Source: Chitinophaga alhagiae (GTDB lineage Bacteria; Bacteroidota; Bacteroidia; Chitinophagales; Chitinophagaceae). Taken from it: a stretch of 64,000 nt of DNA. A program made the translations under genes and the position numbers. The stretch spans positions 1,550,001-1,614,000 of the forward strand of contig NZ_QXMH01000001.1 of the NCBI RefSeq assembly GCF_003568665.1. The letters are read 5' to 3'. Below the pieces are notes generated by a model. The model was not told the origin of the DNA. It did not search any database and saw nothing but the letters and a program-made list of their open reading frames with translations. Every line of letters begins with the position of its first letter. Position 1 is the stretch's first letter. This document shows positions 32,980-42,473 of this stretch, piece after piece.

Positions 32980-33990
32980 TTATAATCTCGGGCAGATAAA
33001 ATATTCGGGCTGCATAATTCTGCGCTTGCGGCCTATGAAAGACAGCGATATCTCGAAAGCATTGCTGCCGCTGGCCAGGCGCCGTAGGTTGGATGTATTG
33101 GCATCGTAGCTCAGGCCCAGCGTGAAGTTTTTATAATGAACGCCGGCAAAGGGAGACACCGCATCATTTATCCTGTAGTTAGCCCCCAGCAGCAGGTCGC
33201 ACTCTTCGTTCACTTTCAGTTGACCATATACGCCCGCTACAATTTCTTCCGCGTTGCCCTGGCGCATGTAAAGGCCGTGCGGTGTGATGGCGATGATATC
33301 TGTCAGCCGGATGCGGGACCCGCCATGTACCAGGTAACGTACAGGCAGTTTGCGCGCTTCGGTGTCATCTGCCACAAAGGGATCTTCCGGCTGGGTGAGG
33401 TGCGCACCGGCCACGCCAATAAAGGGGTTGAACTGGTGGTTGGGGTTGCCATCAAAAAGCAACAGGCCCGCATTGGCATCAAAAACGGTAGAAGAGGTGG
33501 CTCTCAGCGTTTCTCCGGAAGGAATGTTGGGGTCAAAGCCCATCACAGGGTTGTACTGGCTGCCTAGTTGAAATTTGGACTGGTCTACCCGGCGGTTGAT
33601 GATGCCGGCCTGTACCCCTGCTACCAGGCGGGTGGTACCGTTCCTGCCCATTTTAACACCACTGTAAGACACGGTGGCCATAGCGTTAAAATAGTTAAAC
33701 CCGGCTTCGCCGGCAGACATATTCAGTGCAGTAATACCAAGGCCCAGGTTCTTCTGCGTAGGTGCGTCAAAAGATACGCCGGCAGTAGAATAGGGGGAAC
33801 CGAAATTGGCCCACTGGTTGCGGTAATTGCCGGTAAGCCGGTAGTCTCCGTCAATCACCCCGGCCATAGCGGGGTTGAGCCATAAGGGGTATGCATAATA
33901 CTGTGAAAAATGCGGATCAACCTGCGCATGGGCCGTACCTGCAAAGAAGGCGCTGATGGCCAGCAGGGTGACAAGAATTTTATGTTTCAT
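32980..33990 (-). CDS. PorP/SprF-family type IX secretion outer-membrane protein
   Basis: This 336-residue outer-membrane barrel has a signal peptide (ILVTLLAISAFFAGTAHAQ), the family start VDPHFSQYYAYPLWLNPAMAG, GVHYKNFTLGLSYDANTSNL and a beta-rich body. PorP/SprF proteins act with partner proteins that carry type B (gliding-motility) C-terminal domains; SprF is needed to export the adhesin SprB. The large adhesin gene directly upstream carries such a domain, so a dedicated pair is likely. It lies 31 bp before the PorE-like gene. Confidence 0.92.
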   Translation of the reverse strand: MKHKILVTLLAISAFFAGTAHAQVDPHFSQYYAYPLWLNPAMAGVIDGDYRLTGNYRNQWANFGSPYSTAGVSFDAPTQKNLGLGITALNMSAGEAGFNYFNAMATVSYSGVKMGRNGTTRLVAGVQAGIINRRVDQSKFQLGSQYNPVMGFDPNIPSGETLRATSSTVFDANAGLLLFDGNPNHQFNPFIGVAGAHLTQPEDPFVADDTEARKLPVRYLVHGGSRIRLTDIIAITPHGLYMRQGNAEEIVAGVYGQLKVNEECDLLLGANYRINDAVSPFAGVHYKNFTLGLSYDANTSNLRRLASGSNAFEISLSFIGRKRRIMQPEYFICPRL

Positions 33991-34016
33991 GAGAAATTCT
34001 TTTTGAATTTTGAATG

Positions 34017-34055
34017 GGCCGGAGTGAAGCGCGGGGCTTCATTCCGGCCTTTTTT
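34017..34055. other. Hairpin between the adhesin and porP genes
   Basis: GGCCGGAGTGAAGC pairs with GCTTCATTCCGGCC (13 of 14) around a 5-nt loop. The T run is on the plus strand, so on the transcribed minus strand it is not a standard terminator. It may reduce or process the long adhesin mRNA. Confidence 0.45.
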
Positions 34056-34082
34056 GAGTGTGCTTGCCTATTGCGTCCGGGG

Positions 34083-37000
34083 TTATCTTACAAGGGTAAT
34101 TGTTCCCCGTTTCTGTACAGTAGTCCCATCTTGCAGGGTGGCTCTCAGCGCGTAGGTGTAAACACCCAGGGGTTGCTGTTTGCCGCTCATGGTGCCGTCC
34201 CATCCGCGCGCTTTGTCTCTCGATTCAAACACCAGTTGTCCCCACTGATTGTATATCCTGATCTCCATGGTATTGATAGTAGTACCATACACGTAGAGAA
34301 TATCGTTCACCCCGTCATTATTCGGTGTAAATGCATTCGGTACAAATATGGTGTTACCTGCCGGGTTTTCCGTTTCGCCACCGCCCTGGAACCAGGAGCT
34401 GTTGGCGCATTCATTGGCACCTACAGACATCACCAGCAGGGTAACCGTCTGGTTCGGCTGCAGGTTAACCACGGTATGCGTAGTGCCTGTAAGCCCGGAG
34501 CTGGGTTGTGTGAACGTTGTACCACCGTCTGTTGATACTCTGTAGCCGAGTACGCCGGCTACGGCATTCCACTGGAAGGTAACAGAAGTGGCCGTTTTGG
34601 CGGCTACGGTTACGGCAGGTGCCGGCAGCGGAGCATACACATTGATGGTGATGGCCGCGCGGGTAGCACTGGCGCATCCGCCGGTGTAGGCTGCTTCCAC
34701 GTAGTAGGTGGCGGCTGCCGTGAGGCCTGGCGTTGTGAATACCGGCCCGGTGAATACCGGTGTGCCGCCGGTAGCCGTGGTGTACCATTTGAATACCACG
34801 CCGGCCTGTGCAGAAGTGGCAGTAAGCGTAGCCGTGCTATCAGGACAAACCGTATTGGCGTTGGCCGTTACACTGGGTACCTGCGGCACGCCGCCTACCG
34901 TTGCTACTGCCCTGGCCCTGCCGGCGCTGGCGCATCCGCCGCCAATTACCGCTTCAACAAACACTTCCATGTCTGCCGTTAACTGGCCGGTGGTGTAGCT
35001 GCCGGAGGCATCATCCCGCAGCAGGTTGCCTGCCGCATCATACCAGCGGTAGGTAACGTTAGACAGCGGGTTTTGTACATTGAAGGTGGCCGTAGTACCG
35101 GAGCAGATCGTTACCGCACCGCCATTGGCCAGTACAGGCGTGGCCGGGGCATCTGCCGCTACCAGTATCACCTGTGCGCGGCCGTTGCTGGCGCAGGTGC
35201 CGCCAGACAGGGTTGCTTCCACATACACGGTGTCTTTTGTGCTCAGCGGACTGGCAGTGGTATATGCTTCACCAATGAAGAGCAGTGTGCCGTTAATGGG
35301 CGCGTCGTACCAGCGGTATTGCAGGTCCGTGCGTGCGTTGGTAATTCTTACCGTGGGCCGCAGGCCTCTGCACACGGTCACTTCAGCCGGCGCTACCGGC
35401 ACATCGGGACCGTTGGTAATAGTTACGTTCACTTGTGTACGGCTGATGCTGGAGCAACCATTGGCATTTACCGCCGTTACGTAGTACGTTTTGTCAGTTG
35501 TCAATACCGGCGTTACAAAGTCCGCGGTAGTTGCCAGCGGCGTGCCGCCGGTGGCCACATCATACCAGCGGTAGCTGATACCGGCCGCGGGGTTTGCCAC
35601 GCGAAGGGTAGCCGTATTGCCAATGCACACGGTTTTGCTGGTGGCGTCTACCGTTACGGCGCCCGGTGCGGGGTTCACCACTACGGTTACACTGGTTCTG
35701 CCGGCGCTGGTGCAGTTGCCGCTCATGGCTTCCGCATAGAAAATAGTGGTGGTAGTAAGACCTGCAGGTGCAAACGTGGTGCCTTCCGCCAGCTTGTTGC
35801 CGCCGGTGGCAGCATCGTACCAGCTATAGGTAAGGCCTGCCAGCGGGTTTTGTATAGACAGATTGGCCGTAGCTCCCTCACATATGGTGGTATTGCCTGC
35901 AATAACAGGTAACAGCGGAGCATCCGTTACCTGGATGTTCACACGCGTGGGCGTGGTGCTGCGGCAACCGCTGCTGCTCACCGCTTCCACATAGAAGCTG
36001 CCATTGGCCACCTGCACACCGGTTACGAACGTAGCGCCGCTAAAAAGGATGGTTCCGCCCGGCGTGCTGTACCAGTTATAAGTAACGCCTGCCAGCGGGT
36101 CGGTTACGCGGAGCGTAGCCTGCGAACCGCGGCAAACGGTTACATCTGTGGCTTCTACGGTTGGTGCGTCCAGCCCGGGCACCACTGTTACGGTTGCGGT
36201 GCCTCGTGTAGTGCTGACACAATTACCGGCGCCGGCCGCTTCTACAAAGAATGTTGCATCTGCGGTAAGCGGGGCGGTGGTATAGCTGGCGCCGGTGTGC
36301 AACAGCGTGCCACCGGTAGCTGCATCGTACCAACGGTAAGTAATACCGGCAACCGGGTTCTGCACCGTGAAGGTTACAGCCTGGTTAGCGCAGGAGGTTT
36401 TTGCATTGTCTGCTACTACCGGCACGGGCGGCGTAGCGTCCGCATTGACGGTTACCATCACGCGGCCGCCACTGTTGGGGCATCCGCCGCCACTGTTCAC
36501 GGCTTCTGCATAATACAGCGTAGTGGTATTGATGGCCGGTGTAGTAAATTCACTACCCGTAAATACCGGCGTGCCGCCAGATTGTACGGAGTACCAGCGG
36601 ATGATGGCGCCCGGAGTGGAAGAGGTAGCGCGCAGGGTGGCAGGCATACCGGTGCAAACCGTTACGTTGGCTGACTCCGCCACAGGATCTGCGGGCGCTG
36701 TGCTTACCGTTACGTTCACGGCCACGCGGGTTACATTGCCACAGCTGCCATTATATGCTTCTGCGTAGTAAATGGCATTGGCCGTGAGGGCCGGTGTTGT
36801 GAACACGCTGTCTGAAGATACCGGTGTACCGCCGGTGGCTGTGGTGAACCAGCGGATAGTATGCGTGGGATCTACTGCGCGCGCTATGAGAACAGCGGTG
36901 TTGCCTACGCAAATGGCGGTATCTCCCTTCAGTATCTGAGGCGCATCCGGTACAGGACGAACCTGTATGGTAACAGGCGTACGTAATGGGTTTACGCAAT

Positions 37001-40000
37001 CGGTAGACGTACGCGTGATCTCTGCGTAATAAGTGGTAGTAGCCGTTAATGCAGGCGTTGTGAATACAGTTCCTGTAAATTCAGGCGTACCGCCTGCTGG
37101 TGTGGTGTACCACTTGATGGTGCCGCTGGCAGACCCTGTTGCTGTGAGCGTAGCAGTGGTGCCTGCGCACACAGTGGTGTTATCTGCCGTTACGGCCGGG
37201 GCGCTAAGCACCCGGTTGGCGTACAGTACATCTACACCGGTGAGCACAGAGGCCAGGCCGCCTCTTGCCCTTATTTCCACCTGCGTATATGGCGCTTCCG
37301 GCACAAAAAGGGCAACGGCATCCTGCGTACCGCCCAACAGGCTCAACCGCAGGCCGCTGGCATTCAGCGCCTTGGTGTCTCCATTGGAGGTAGTGCCATT
37401 GTAGGAAGTGATTTCAATTGCCGAGAGCACATTCACGTCCAGCAGGCCCGTGGGCACGCGGAAGCGAACTTTTATCGTATCGCCCGCCGCTGCAACGCTT
37501 CCAAAGTCGAGGCGCTGGTAAACGGAGGTGCCGAGCAATGCGCCGGTCAACCGCAGGGAAGATACGTTGGTAGTATCGGCGTCAGTGGAGAACAACGGAT
37601 CAATTACGCCGCAAAGCAGGCAAATGCCGCCTCCCACGCCGTTAGTCTGCGCTGTTGCAAAATCGCAGGCCGGGTTAAAGTTACGGTTCACGTTCACCGT
37701 TACTTCCGTACGGGCGCTGGCGCAACCTGATGCGCTGGCCGCTTCCACATAGTATTTGGTAGTGGCCGCCAGTTGCGGAGTGGTGAAAGCGGCTCCGGTA
37801 AACTCAGGCGTACCACCGGTGGGGCTCAGGTACCATTTGTAAATGGCGCCCGGCGTGGTGGAAGAAGCGGTGAGTGTAGCGGTTTGGCCGTATTCAATAG
37901 TGCCGCTGGCGGGTGAAATGCTGACAGTGGGTTGCAACGGCGTGGTATTCACCGTTACGTTCACAATGGCCGCGGCACTGGTACACTGCCCGTTAGCGGC
38001 TACTACGTAGTAGCTGGTATTGGCGCTCAGCGCGGGCGTTACAAATACCGGCCCTGTAAATACCAGGTTATCCATTGCCGCGCTGGAGTACCAGTTAAAC
38101 ACAACGCCGGGCGTGGTAGAACTGGCTGTGAGGGTAGCCGTGGAACCGGCACAGATAATTGCCGCTGACGGTGTGATCACCGGTGTTACCGGTTTTGCAG
38201 CAATATTCACCTGCACCGCCGTACGGGCGGCGCTGGCGCAACCGCCGGAAGAAACGGCTTCCGCATAATATACCACCGAGCTGTCAAGCACCGGAGTAGT
38301 AAAGGTATCTCCGGTAAAGAGCGCCGTGCCGCCGGTGGGTGTAGCATACCAGCGGAAAGTAGCACCGGCGGGGCCGGTGGCCTTCAATACCGCGCTGGTA
38401 CCGCTGCAGGTGGCAACGGAACTGTTATCTACGGTGGGAGCCGCCGGAGCAGCGCCCAGCGTTACTACAGCCTTGGCCCTTACAGGGTTGGCGCAGTTGA
38501 TAGACGTTTTCACCGCTTCAACATAAAATGCCGTGTCTGTTGTAACCGGCCCGGATTCGAAGGTAGTTCCTGTGGCGAGCGGTGTACCGCCGGAAGGCGT
38601 GCTGTACCAGCGGAAGGTGGTATTGGCCCTGGGCGCAACACCCAGAGAGACCGTACCTCCTGCGCAGGTGGTTACAGCATCCGGCTGCAGTACCGGCGCC
38701 GGTACAAAACGCTGCGCGTAATGTATGTTAAGCGCGCTCAGCGCGGTGGCCACACCGGAGTTCATGCGCACTTCCACCCTGTCAAACACAGCTGCCGGCG
38801 CAAAGGTCAGTATGGCCTGCTGGTTGCCGGGCAGGAGCTGCAGGTGCAGCAAGGCGCTGTTAAAGGCCGTACGGTCATTATTATAGGTAGTGCCATTATA
38901 AGTAGCTATCTGTATGCTGCCCAGCAGCCCTACATCTGCCAGGGAAGCAGGGAAGGATACCAGCAGCCGCACACTGTCTCCTGCATCTGACGGCGAGGGG
39001 AAAATGAGCGTTTGCTGTACATAACCTCCCAGCAGCCCTGCTATTACATGCATGCTGGAGAAAGTGGTGGTGCTGGCGTCAATGGCAGAAGGCTGGTTCT
39101 CTACATAACAACCTATGCAAAGGCCATTGGCGGCGCTTACCTGCGTATTAGCGTAGTCACAAGGTACGTCCGGGTTATCTATCAGTACATTGGCAATTAC
39201 CTGTACCCGCTGGGCACTGGCGCAACCGGTAGCAGTAGTAGCTTCTACGTAATAGGTAGTAGTAGCGTCCAGCGGCGGGGTGGTAAAGCTGGGGCCGGAG
39301 AACAGCGGCGTACCGCCGGCGGGCGTGCCGTACCAGTTATAGGTAAGCGCAGGATCAGGCGTATTTACGTTGAACGTGGCCGTTTGCCCCTTGCCGATGG
39401 TAACAGACGATGCCGTAACCGATACGGCCGCAAGGCCTGCTTTCACAAATGCCGGTGTGCGCACTTCGCTTTTACATTGTGAACCGGCTGAAACCGCCTC
39501 CACGTAATATACCGCATCTCCGGTTATGGCGCCGGTGGTGAAGGTGGCGCCGGAGCCCAGCAGTGTACCGCCGGTAGGTGCGTCGTACCAGTTGAAGGTA
39601 GCGCCTGCCGGTGCGTTGGCGGTAAGTGTGGCCGTCTGGCCGATGCATACGTTCACGGTATCTGCCGCCAGAGCCGGCCGGGCCGTAATCTGCTGCGCAT
39701 AATACACATCTATTTGTGTAAGTGCCGTAGCCACACCACCTACATTTATTTCTACTTCGTCAAATACGGCGGAAGGAGCGTAGGTAATGGATGCACGGGT
39801 ACCGCCATCCAGCAGTTGCAGGCTGAGCAGGCCATTGTTAAGAGCGCGTACGTCTGCCGCAGTTTCTACGCCATTGTTACGCGGACGGAGGGTAACGTTG
39901 CCCAGCAGGCTGAGGTTAAGCAGCCCGGTAGTGGCGCCTACCACCACACGAAGGCTGTCTCCCGGTACACTTTCATTCGCAAACGCTATGCGCTGGTACA

Positions 40001-41813
40001 CCGCAGCGCCCAGCAGGCCAACCGGTACATGCAGGTTGGTGGCCGTTTGCGGGTTCTGGTCTACCGCCAGCGTGGGCTCGTTCACCTGGCACAGCAAACA
40101 GAGGCCTGTGGTGCCATTGGTTTGCGTTGCGCCGGCGCCGCAATCGAGGTTGGGGCTATTGGGGCCTACTGTTACTGCTACCGGTACGGCAGTACGGATG
40201 TAACTTGTCAGACCGTCAGGCGTTGATGCCTCTACATAGTATGTAGTGCCCTGCACCAGTACAGGCGTATTAAATGTGGCCCCGGTGGCAACAGGCGTGC
40301 CGCCGGTGGGTGTTGTATACCAGCTGAATGTGGCGCCTGGTGCGCGAATAGACGCTGTGAGCGTGGTATCGCTGCCGAAAGGCACAGCGGGATCGTTTGG
40401 TGTAACAGACACGGGGATGAAGGCCGCTGCTTCGTAGATGTTCAGGTTGGAAAGGGCGGATATTGCGCCGGTGAGGTCTATCTGCACCCCGTCAAAAGTA
40501 CTGTTAACGGGGACCGTTACACGGAATTTACCTACGCTGCCGGTGGGATCAAGCCCCAGCAGCTGCAGGTTGGCCAGTGCGTTGTTAAGCGTCCGGGTAT
40601 CTCCGTTAGGCGTGTCTCCATTGAAGGTTTGTATCCTGATGCCGGAGAGCACGTCTGCGCTGAGCAATTGTGCGGGCACGCCCAGGGTGAAGGAAATGCT
40701 GTCTCCCGCCTGGTAGGTACCAGGGAAGGTAATACGCTGCCCTACTGATCCCAGGGCGCCCACCGTAATAGATGCGGTAGATGCGGTGGTGGTATCACCA
40801 TCTACAGCGGCATTGCCATTAGACACGGTACAACCTACGCAGAGCGGGGTGATAACGGGGCTTTGCTGCCGGTCTCCATACGTCCATAGCGGGCCGGGGC
40901 CGCCACCAAGGTTTACGTTTACCGCTTTTCTGTCAGGACTGGCTATGCCGCCGTCTACCGCCTCCACGTAGTAAGTGGTACTGCGGGTAAGCGCAGGCGT
41001 GGTAAAAGATGGGCCGGAAAATGCGGGGGTACCGCCGGTTGGAGACGTGTACCAGTTAAAAACCGGGTCTGTACCACGAATAGATGCATTCAGCGTAGCG
41101 GTAGAACCATAAGGGGTAACCGCCGGGGAAGGCGTTACTACTACGGGCACCACTGCACGTACATCATATATATGTAATCCGCCTAAGGCGCTTAATACAG
41201 AACCTTGTGTAACATCTATTGTGTTAAAGGCGCCGGTGGCCGCAATAGCGGCCCTTCTTTTGCCCGTGCTGCCAACGCCGGCTCCCAGCAACCGCAGGTT
41301 GGCCAGGCTGCCAAGACTTGCCGTGGTAACGGCGGCGCCGGTGTTCATGCGGAGCGTTACCGTAATGGCGTTCAGCACATCCAGGCTGAGCGTTGCATTG
41401 GGCACCTCAAAGTCAACCAGTATGCTGTCTCCCGCCTCATACGCGGCCGGCAGTGTAATACGCTGGCCAAAGGTTGCCACCACGCCTACCCCCATGTTGA
41501 TGGTAGTGGCGGTGTTGGGGTCATTGTCCCAGGAGGCTCCCGGGCTGGACAGCGAACAGAGCAAACACAAGCCTGATAAGGTAACGGGGCTTGCGGAAGT
41601 ACCGCGGGTCATAATAGGTGCGGCAAAAAATTGTGAAGAAGCCTGTGGCCGGGTCATTTCCCCGGCGTTGCTTTCGTGGTGAGCGGGATACCACCAGTAT
41701 TGTGGTGATGCTGCGCGCGCATCCTGCAATGGCACAAGCTGGAGCAAGGCAACCGCAACGATGCAAATGAGACGCAATAAGTTCCCAGGAGTAACATTAA
41801 GACTCATATACAA
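34083..41813 (-). CDS. Giant Ig-repeat surface adhesin with gliding-motility C-terminal domain
   Basis: This 2576-residue secreted protein has a signal peptide (about 10-35). I count five long repeats of about 150 residues, each opening with a CxxC (LCLLC, LCVGC, LCLLC, LCIGC, ICLLC). I count 18 Ig-like units of about 75 residues with the pattern WY(D/S/T)xxTGGTPxFxGxxF then YYVEA. One fibronectin-like domain (about 2400-2480, SVTFQWNAVAGVLGYRVS) and a C-terminal gliding-motility domain (FTPNNDGVNDILYVYG, IYNQWGQLVF, WDGTMSGKQQPLGVYTYAL) follow. The last is the type B signal for type IX secretion. Alternative start ATG 41807. Function is inferred as adhesion or gliding. Confidence 0.92.
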   Translation of the reverse strand: MYMSLNVTPGNLLRLICIVAVALLQLVPLQDARAASPQYWWYPAHHESNAGEMTRPQASSQFFAAPIMTRGTSASPVTLSGLCLLCSLSSPGASWDNDPNTATTINMGVGVVATFGQRITLPAAYEAGDSILVDFEVPNATLSLDVLNAITVTLRMNTGAAVTTASLGSLANLRLLGAGVGSTGKRRAAIAATGAFNTIDVTQGSVLSALGGLHIYDVRAVVPVVVTPSPAVTPYGSTATLNASIRGTDPVFNWYTSPTGGTPAFSGPSFTTPALTRSTTYYVEAVDGGIASPDRKAVNVNLGGGPGPLWTYGDRQQSPVITPLCVGCTVSNGNAAVDGDTTTASTASITVGALGSVGQRITFPGTYQAGDSISFTLGVPAQLLSADVLSGIRIQTFNGDTPNGDTRTLNNALANLQLLGLDPTGSVGKFRVTVPVNSTFDGVQIDLTGAISALSNLNIYEAAAFIPVSVTPNDPAVPFGSDTTLTASIRAPGATFSWYTTPTGGTPVATGATFNTPVLVQGTTYYVEASTPDGLTSYIRTAVPVAVTVGPNSPNLDCGAGATQTNGTTGLCLLCQVNEPTLAVDQNPQTATNLHVPVGLLGAAVYQRIAFANESVPGDSLRVVVGATTGLLNLSLLGNVTLRPRNNGVETAADVRALNNGLLSLQLLDGGTRASITYAPSAVFDEVEINVGGVATALTQIDVYYAQQITARPALAADTVNVCIGQTATLTANAPAGATFNWYDAPTGGTLLGSGATFTTGAITGDAVYYVEAVSAGSQCKSEVRTPAFVKAGLAAVSVTASSVTIGKGQTATFNVNTPDPALTYNWYGTPAGGTPLFSGPSFTTPPLDATTTYYVEATTATGCASAQRVQVIANVLIDNPDVPCDYANTQVSAANGLCIGCYVENQPSAIDASTTTFSSMHVIAGLLGGYVQQTLIFPSPSDAGDSVRLLVSFPASLADVGLLGSIQIATYNGTTYNNDRTAFNSALLHLQLLPGNQQAILTFAPAAVFDRVEVRMNSGVATALSALNIHYAQRFVPAPVLQPDAVTTCAGGTVSLGVAPRANTTFRWYSTPSGGTPLATGTTFESGPVTTDTAFYVEAVKTSINCANPVRAKAVVTLGAAPAAPTVDNSSVATCSGTSAVLKATGPAGATFRWYATPTGGTALFTGDTFTTPVLDSSVVYYAEAVSSGGCASAARTAVQVNIAAKPVTPVITPSAAIICAGSTATLTASSTTPGVVFNWYSSAAMDNLVFTGPVFVTPALSANTSYYVVAANGQCTSAAAIVNVTVNTTPLQPTVSISPASGTIEYGQTATLTASSTTPGAIYKWYLSPTGGTPEFTGAAFTTPQLAATTKYYVEAASASGCASARTEVTVNVNRNFNPACDFATAQTNGVGGGICLLCGVIDPLFSTDADTTNVSSLRLTGALLGTSVYQRLDFGSVAAAGDTIKVRFRVPTGLLDVNVLSAIEITSYNGTTSNGDTKALNASGLRLSLLGGTQDAVALFVPEAPYTQVEIRARGGLASVLTGVDVLYANRVLSAPAVTADNTTVCAGTTATLTATGSASGTIKWYTTPAGGTPEFTGTVFTTPALTATTTYYAEITRTSTDCVNPLRTPVTIQVRPVPDAPQILKGDTAICVGNTAVLIARAVDPTHTIRWFTTATGGTPVSSDSVFTTPALTANAIYYAEAYNGSCGNVTRVAVNVTVSTAPADPVAESANVTVCTGMPATLRATSSTPGAIIRWYSVQSGGTPVFTGSEFTTPAINTTTLYYAEAVNSGGGCPNSGGRVMVTVNADATPPVPVVADNAKTSCANQAVTFTVQNPVAGITYRWYDAATGGTLLHTGASYTTAPLTADATFFVEAAGAGNCVSTTRGTATVTVVPGLDAPTVEATDVTVCRGSQATLRVTDPLAGVTYNWYSTPGGTILFSGATFVTGVQVANGSFYVEAVSSSGCRSTTPTRVNIQVTDAPLLPVIAGNTTICEGATANLSIQNPLAGLTYSWYDAATGGNKLAEGTTFAPAGLTTTTIFYAEAMSGNCTSAGRTSVTVVVNPAPGAVTVDATSKTVCIGNTATLRVANPAAGISYRWYDVATGGTPLATTADFVTPVLTTDKTYYVTAVNANGCSSISRTQVNVTITNGPDVPVAPAEVTVCRGLRPTVRITNARTDLQYRWYDAPINGTLLFIGEAYTTASPLSTKDTVYVEATLSGGTCASNGRAQVILVAADAPATPVLANGGAVTICSGTTATFNVQNPLSNVTYRWYDAAGNLLRDDASGSYTTGQLTADMEVFVEAVIGGGCASAGRARAVATVGGVPQVPSVTANANTVCPDSTATLTATSAQAGVVFKWYTTATGGTPVFTGPVFTTPGLTAAATYYVEAAYTGGCASATRAAITINVYAPLPAPAVTVAAKTATSVTFQWNAVAGVLGYRVSTDGGTTFTQPSSGLTGTTHTVVNLQPNQTVTLLVMSVGANECANSSWFQGGGETENPAGNTIFVPNAFTPNNDGVNDILYVYGTTINTMEIRIYNQWGQLVFESRDKARGWDGTMSGKQQPLGVYTYALRATLQDGTTVQKRGTITLVR

Positions 41814-41871
41814 TGGTTTGGGTAAGAATGAAAAAGTTTTTATTGATGGTATAGCTTATGGGGATCACACC

Positions 41872-41894
41872 TGTATATGAACAGGATATGGTTC
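41872..41894 (+). repeat. 23-bp direct repeat, copy 2 (flanks the adhesin cassette)
   Basis: The sequence starting TGTATATGAACAGG matches copy 1 at 30873-30895 in 22 of 23 bases. It lies 58 bp upstream of the adhesin start codon. Confidence 0.8.
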
Positions 41895-42075
41895 CAACAA
41901 AAACTGTCCTTTGATTTCTGCATAGGGTTATGAATTGTAGAAAGAATATCTGTCAAAAAGATTCCATAGCTAACAGTTCCGTTGATGTTTTTGATAGGAT
42001 ACTTTCTTTTGGTTGTTATGCATTCTTCACAGCGAAATTAACAGGCCCGTCAATGGAAACGAAAGGCCATTCCTA

Positions 42076-42435
42076 TTCATTCCATTCAGTATTTGCCATT
42101 CTGTTCATTTAAAAAAAACTCTGTTCATTTTCTGGCAAACAGAACAAAAGCGCTGAATAATTGTACGGTCGGCTGAAAGTGGCCAGCATTGTCAGTTTCC
42201 TGTAAAATCCCTCATTTCCTCTCACCCTTATTCACTCCATTTCAAGCGGTTAGGCATCCTACTTATGATATTTTGCACATGAGCCGCACAAAAAATTTTT
42301 TTGTCGATTTTATCTTCTTAATTTCCTTATACTCAAAAATGTAAATATGACCATTCATTTGTATGTATCCCGTTCATTTTGTTCATTTTTAAAACCCGAA
42401 ATCCATTCGTTCATTCTACTACGTATCTATTCATT
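42076..42435 (+). repeat. Cluster of eight TTCATT motifs upstream of the STAND NTPase gene
   Basis: TTCATT occurs on the plus strand at 42076, 42104, 42124, 42354, 42373, 42382, 42410 and 42430. Five copies read GTTCATT, and CTGTTCATTT occurs twice exactly 20 bp apart (42101 and 42121). The host interval 41814-42473 is AT-rich and has no coding frame. A short palindrome ATCAC-T-GTGAT (42446-42456) lies 17 bp before the gene. The pattern suggests repeated regulator binding sites. Confidence 0.55.
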
Positions 42436-42473
42436 TTGGTCCTATATCACTGTGATCCATTAATTGTACCCTT

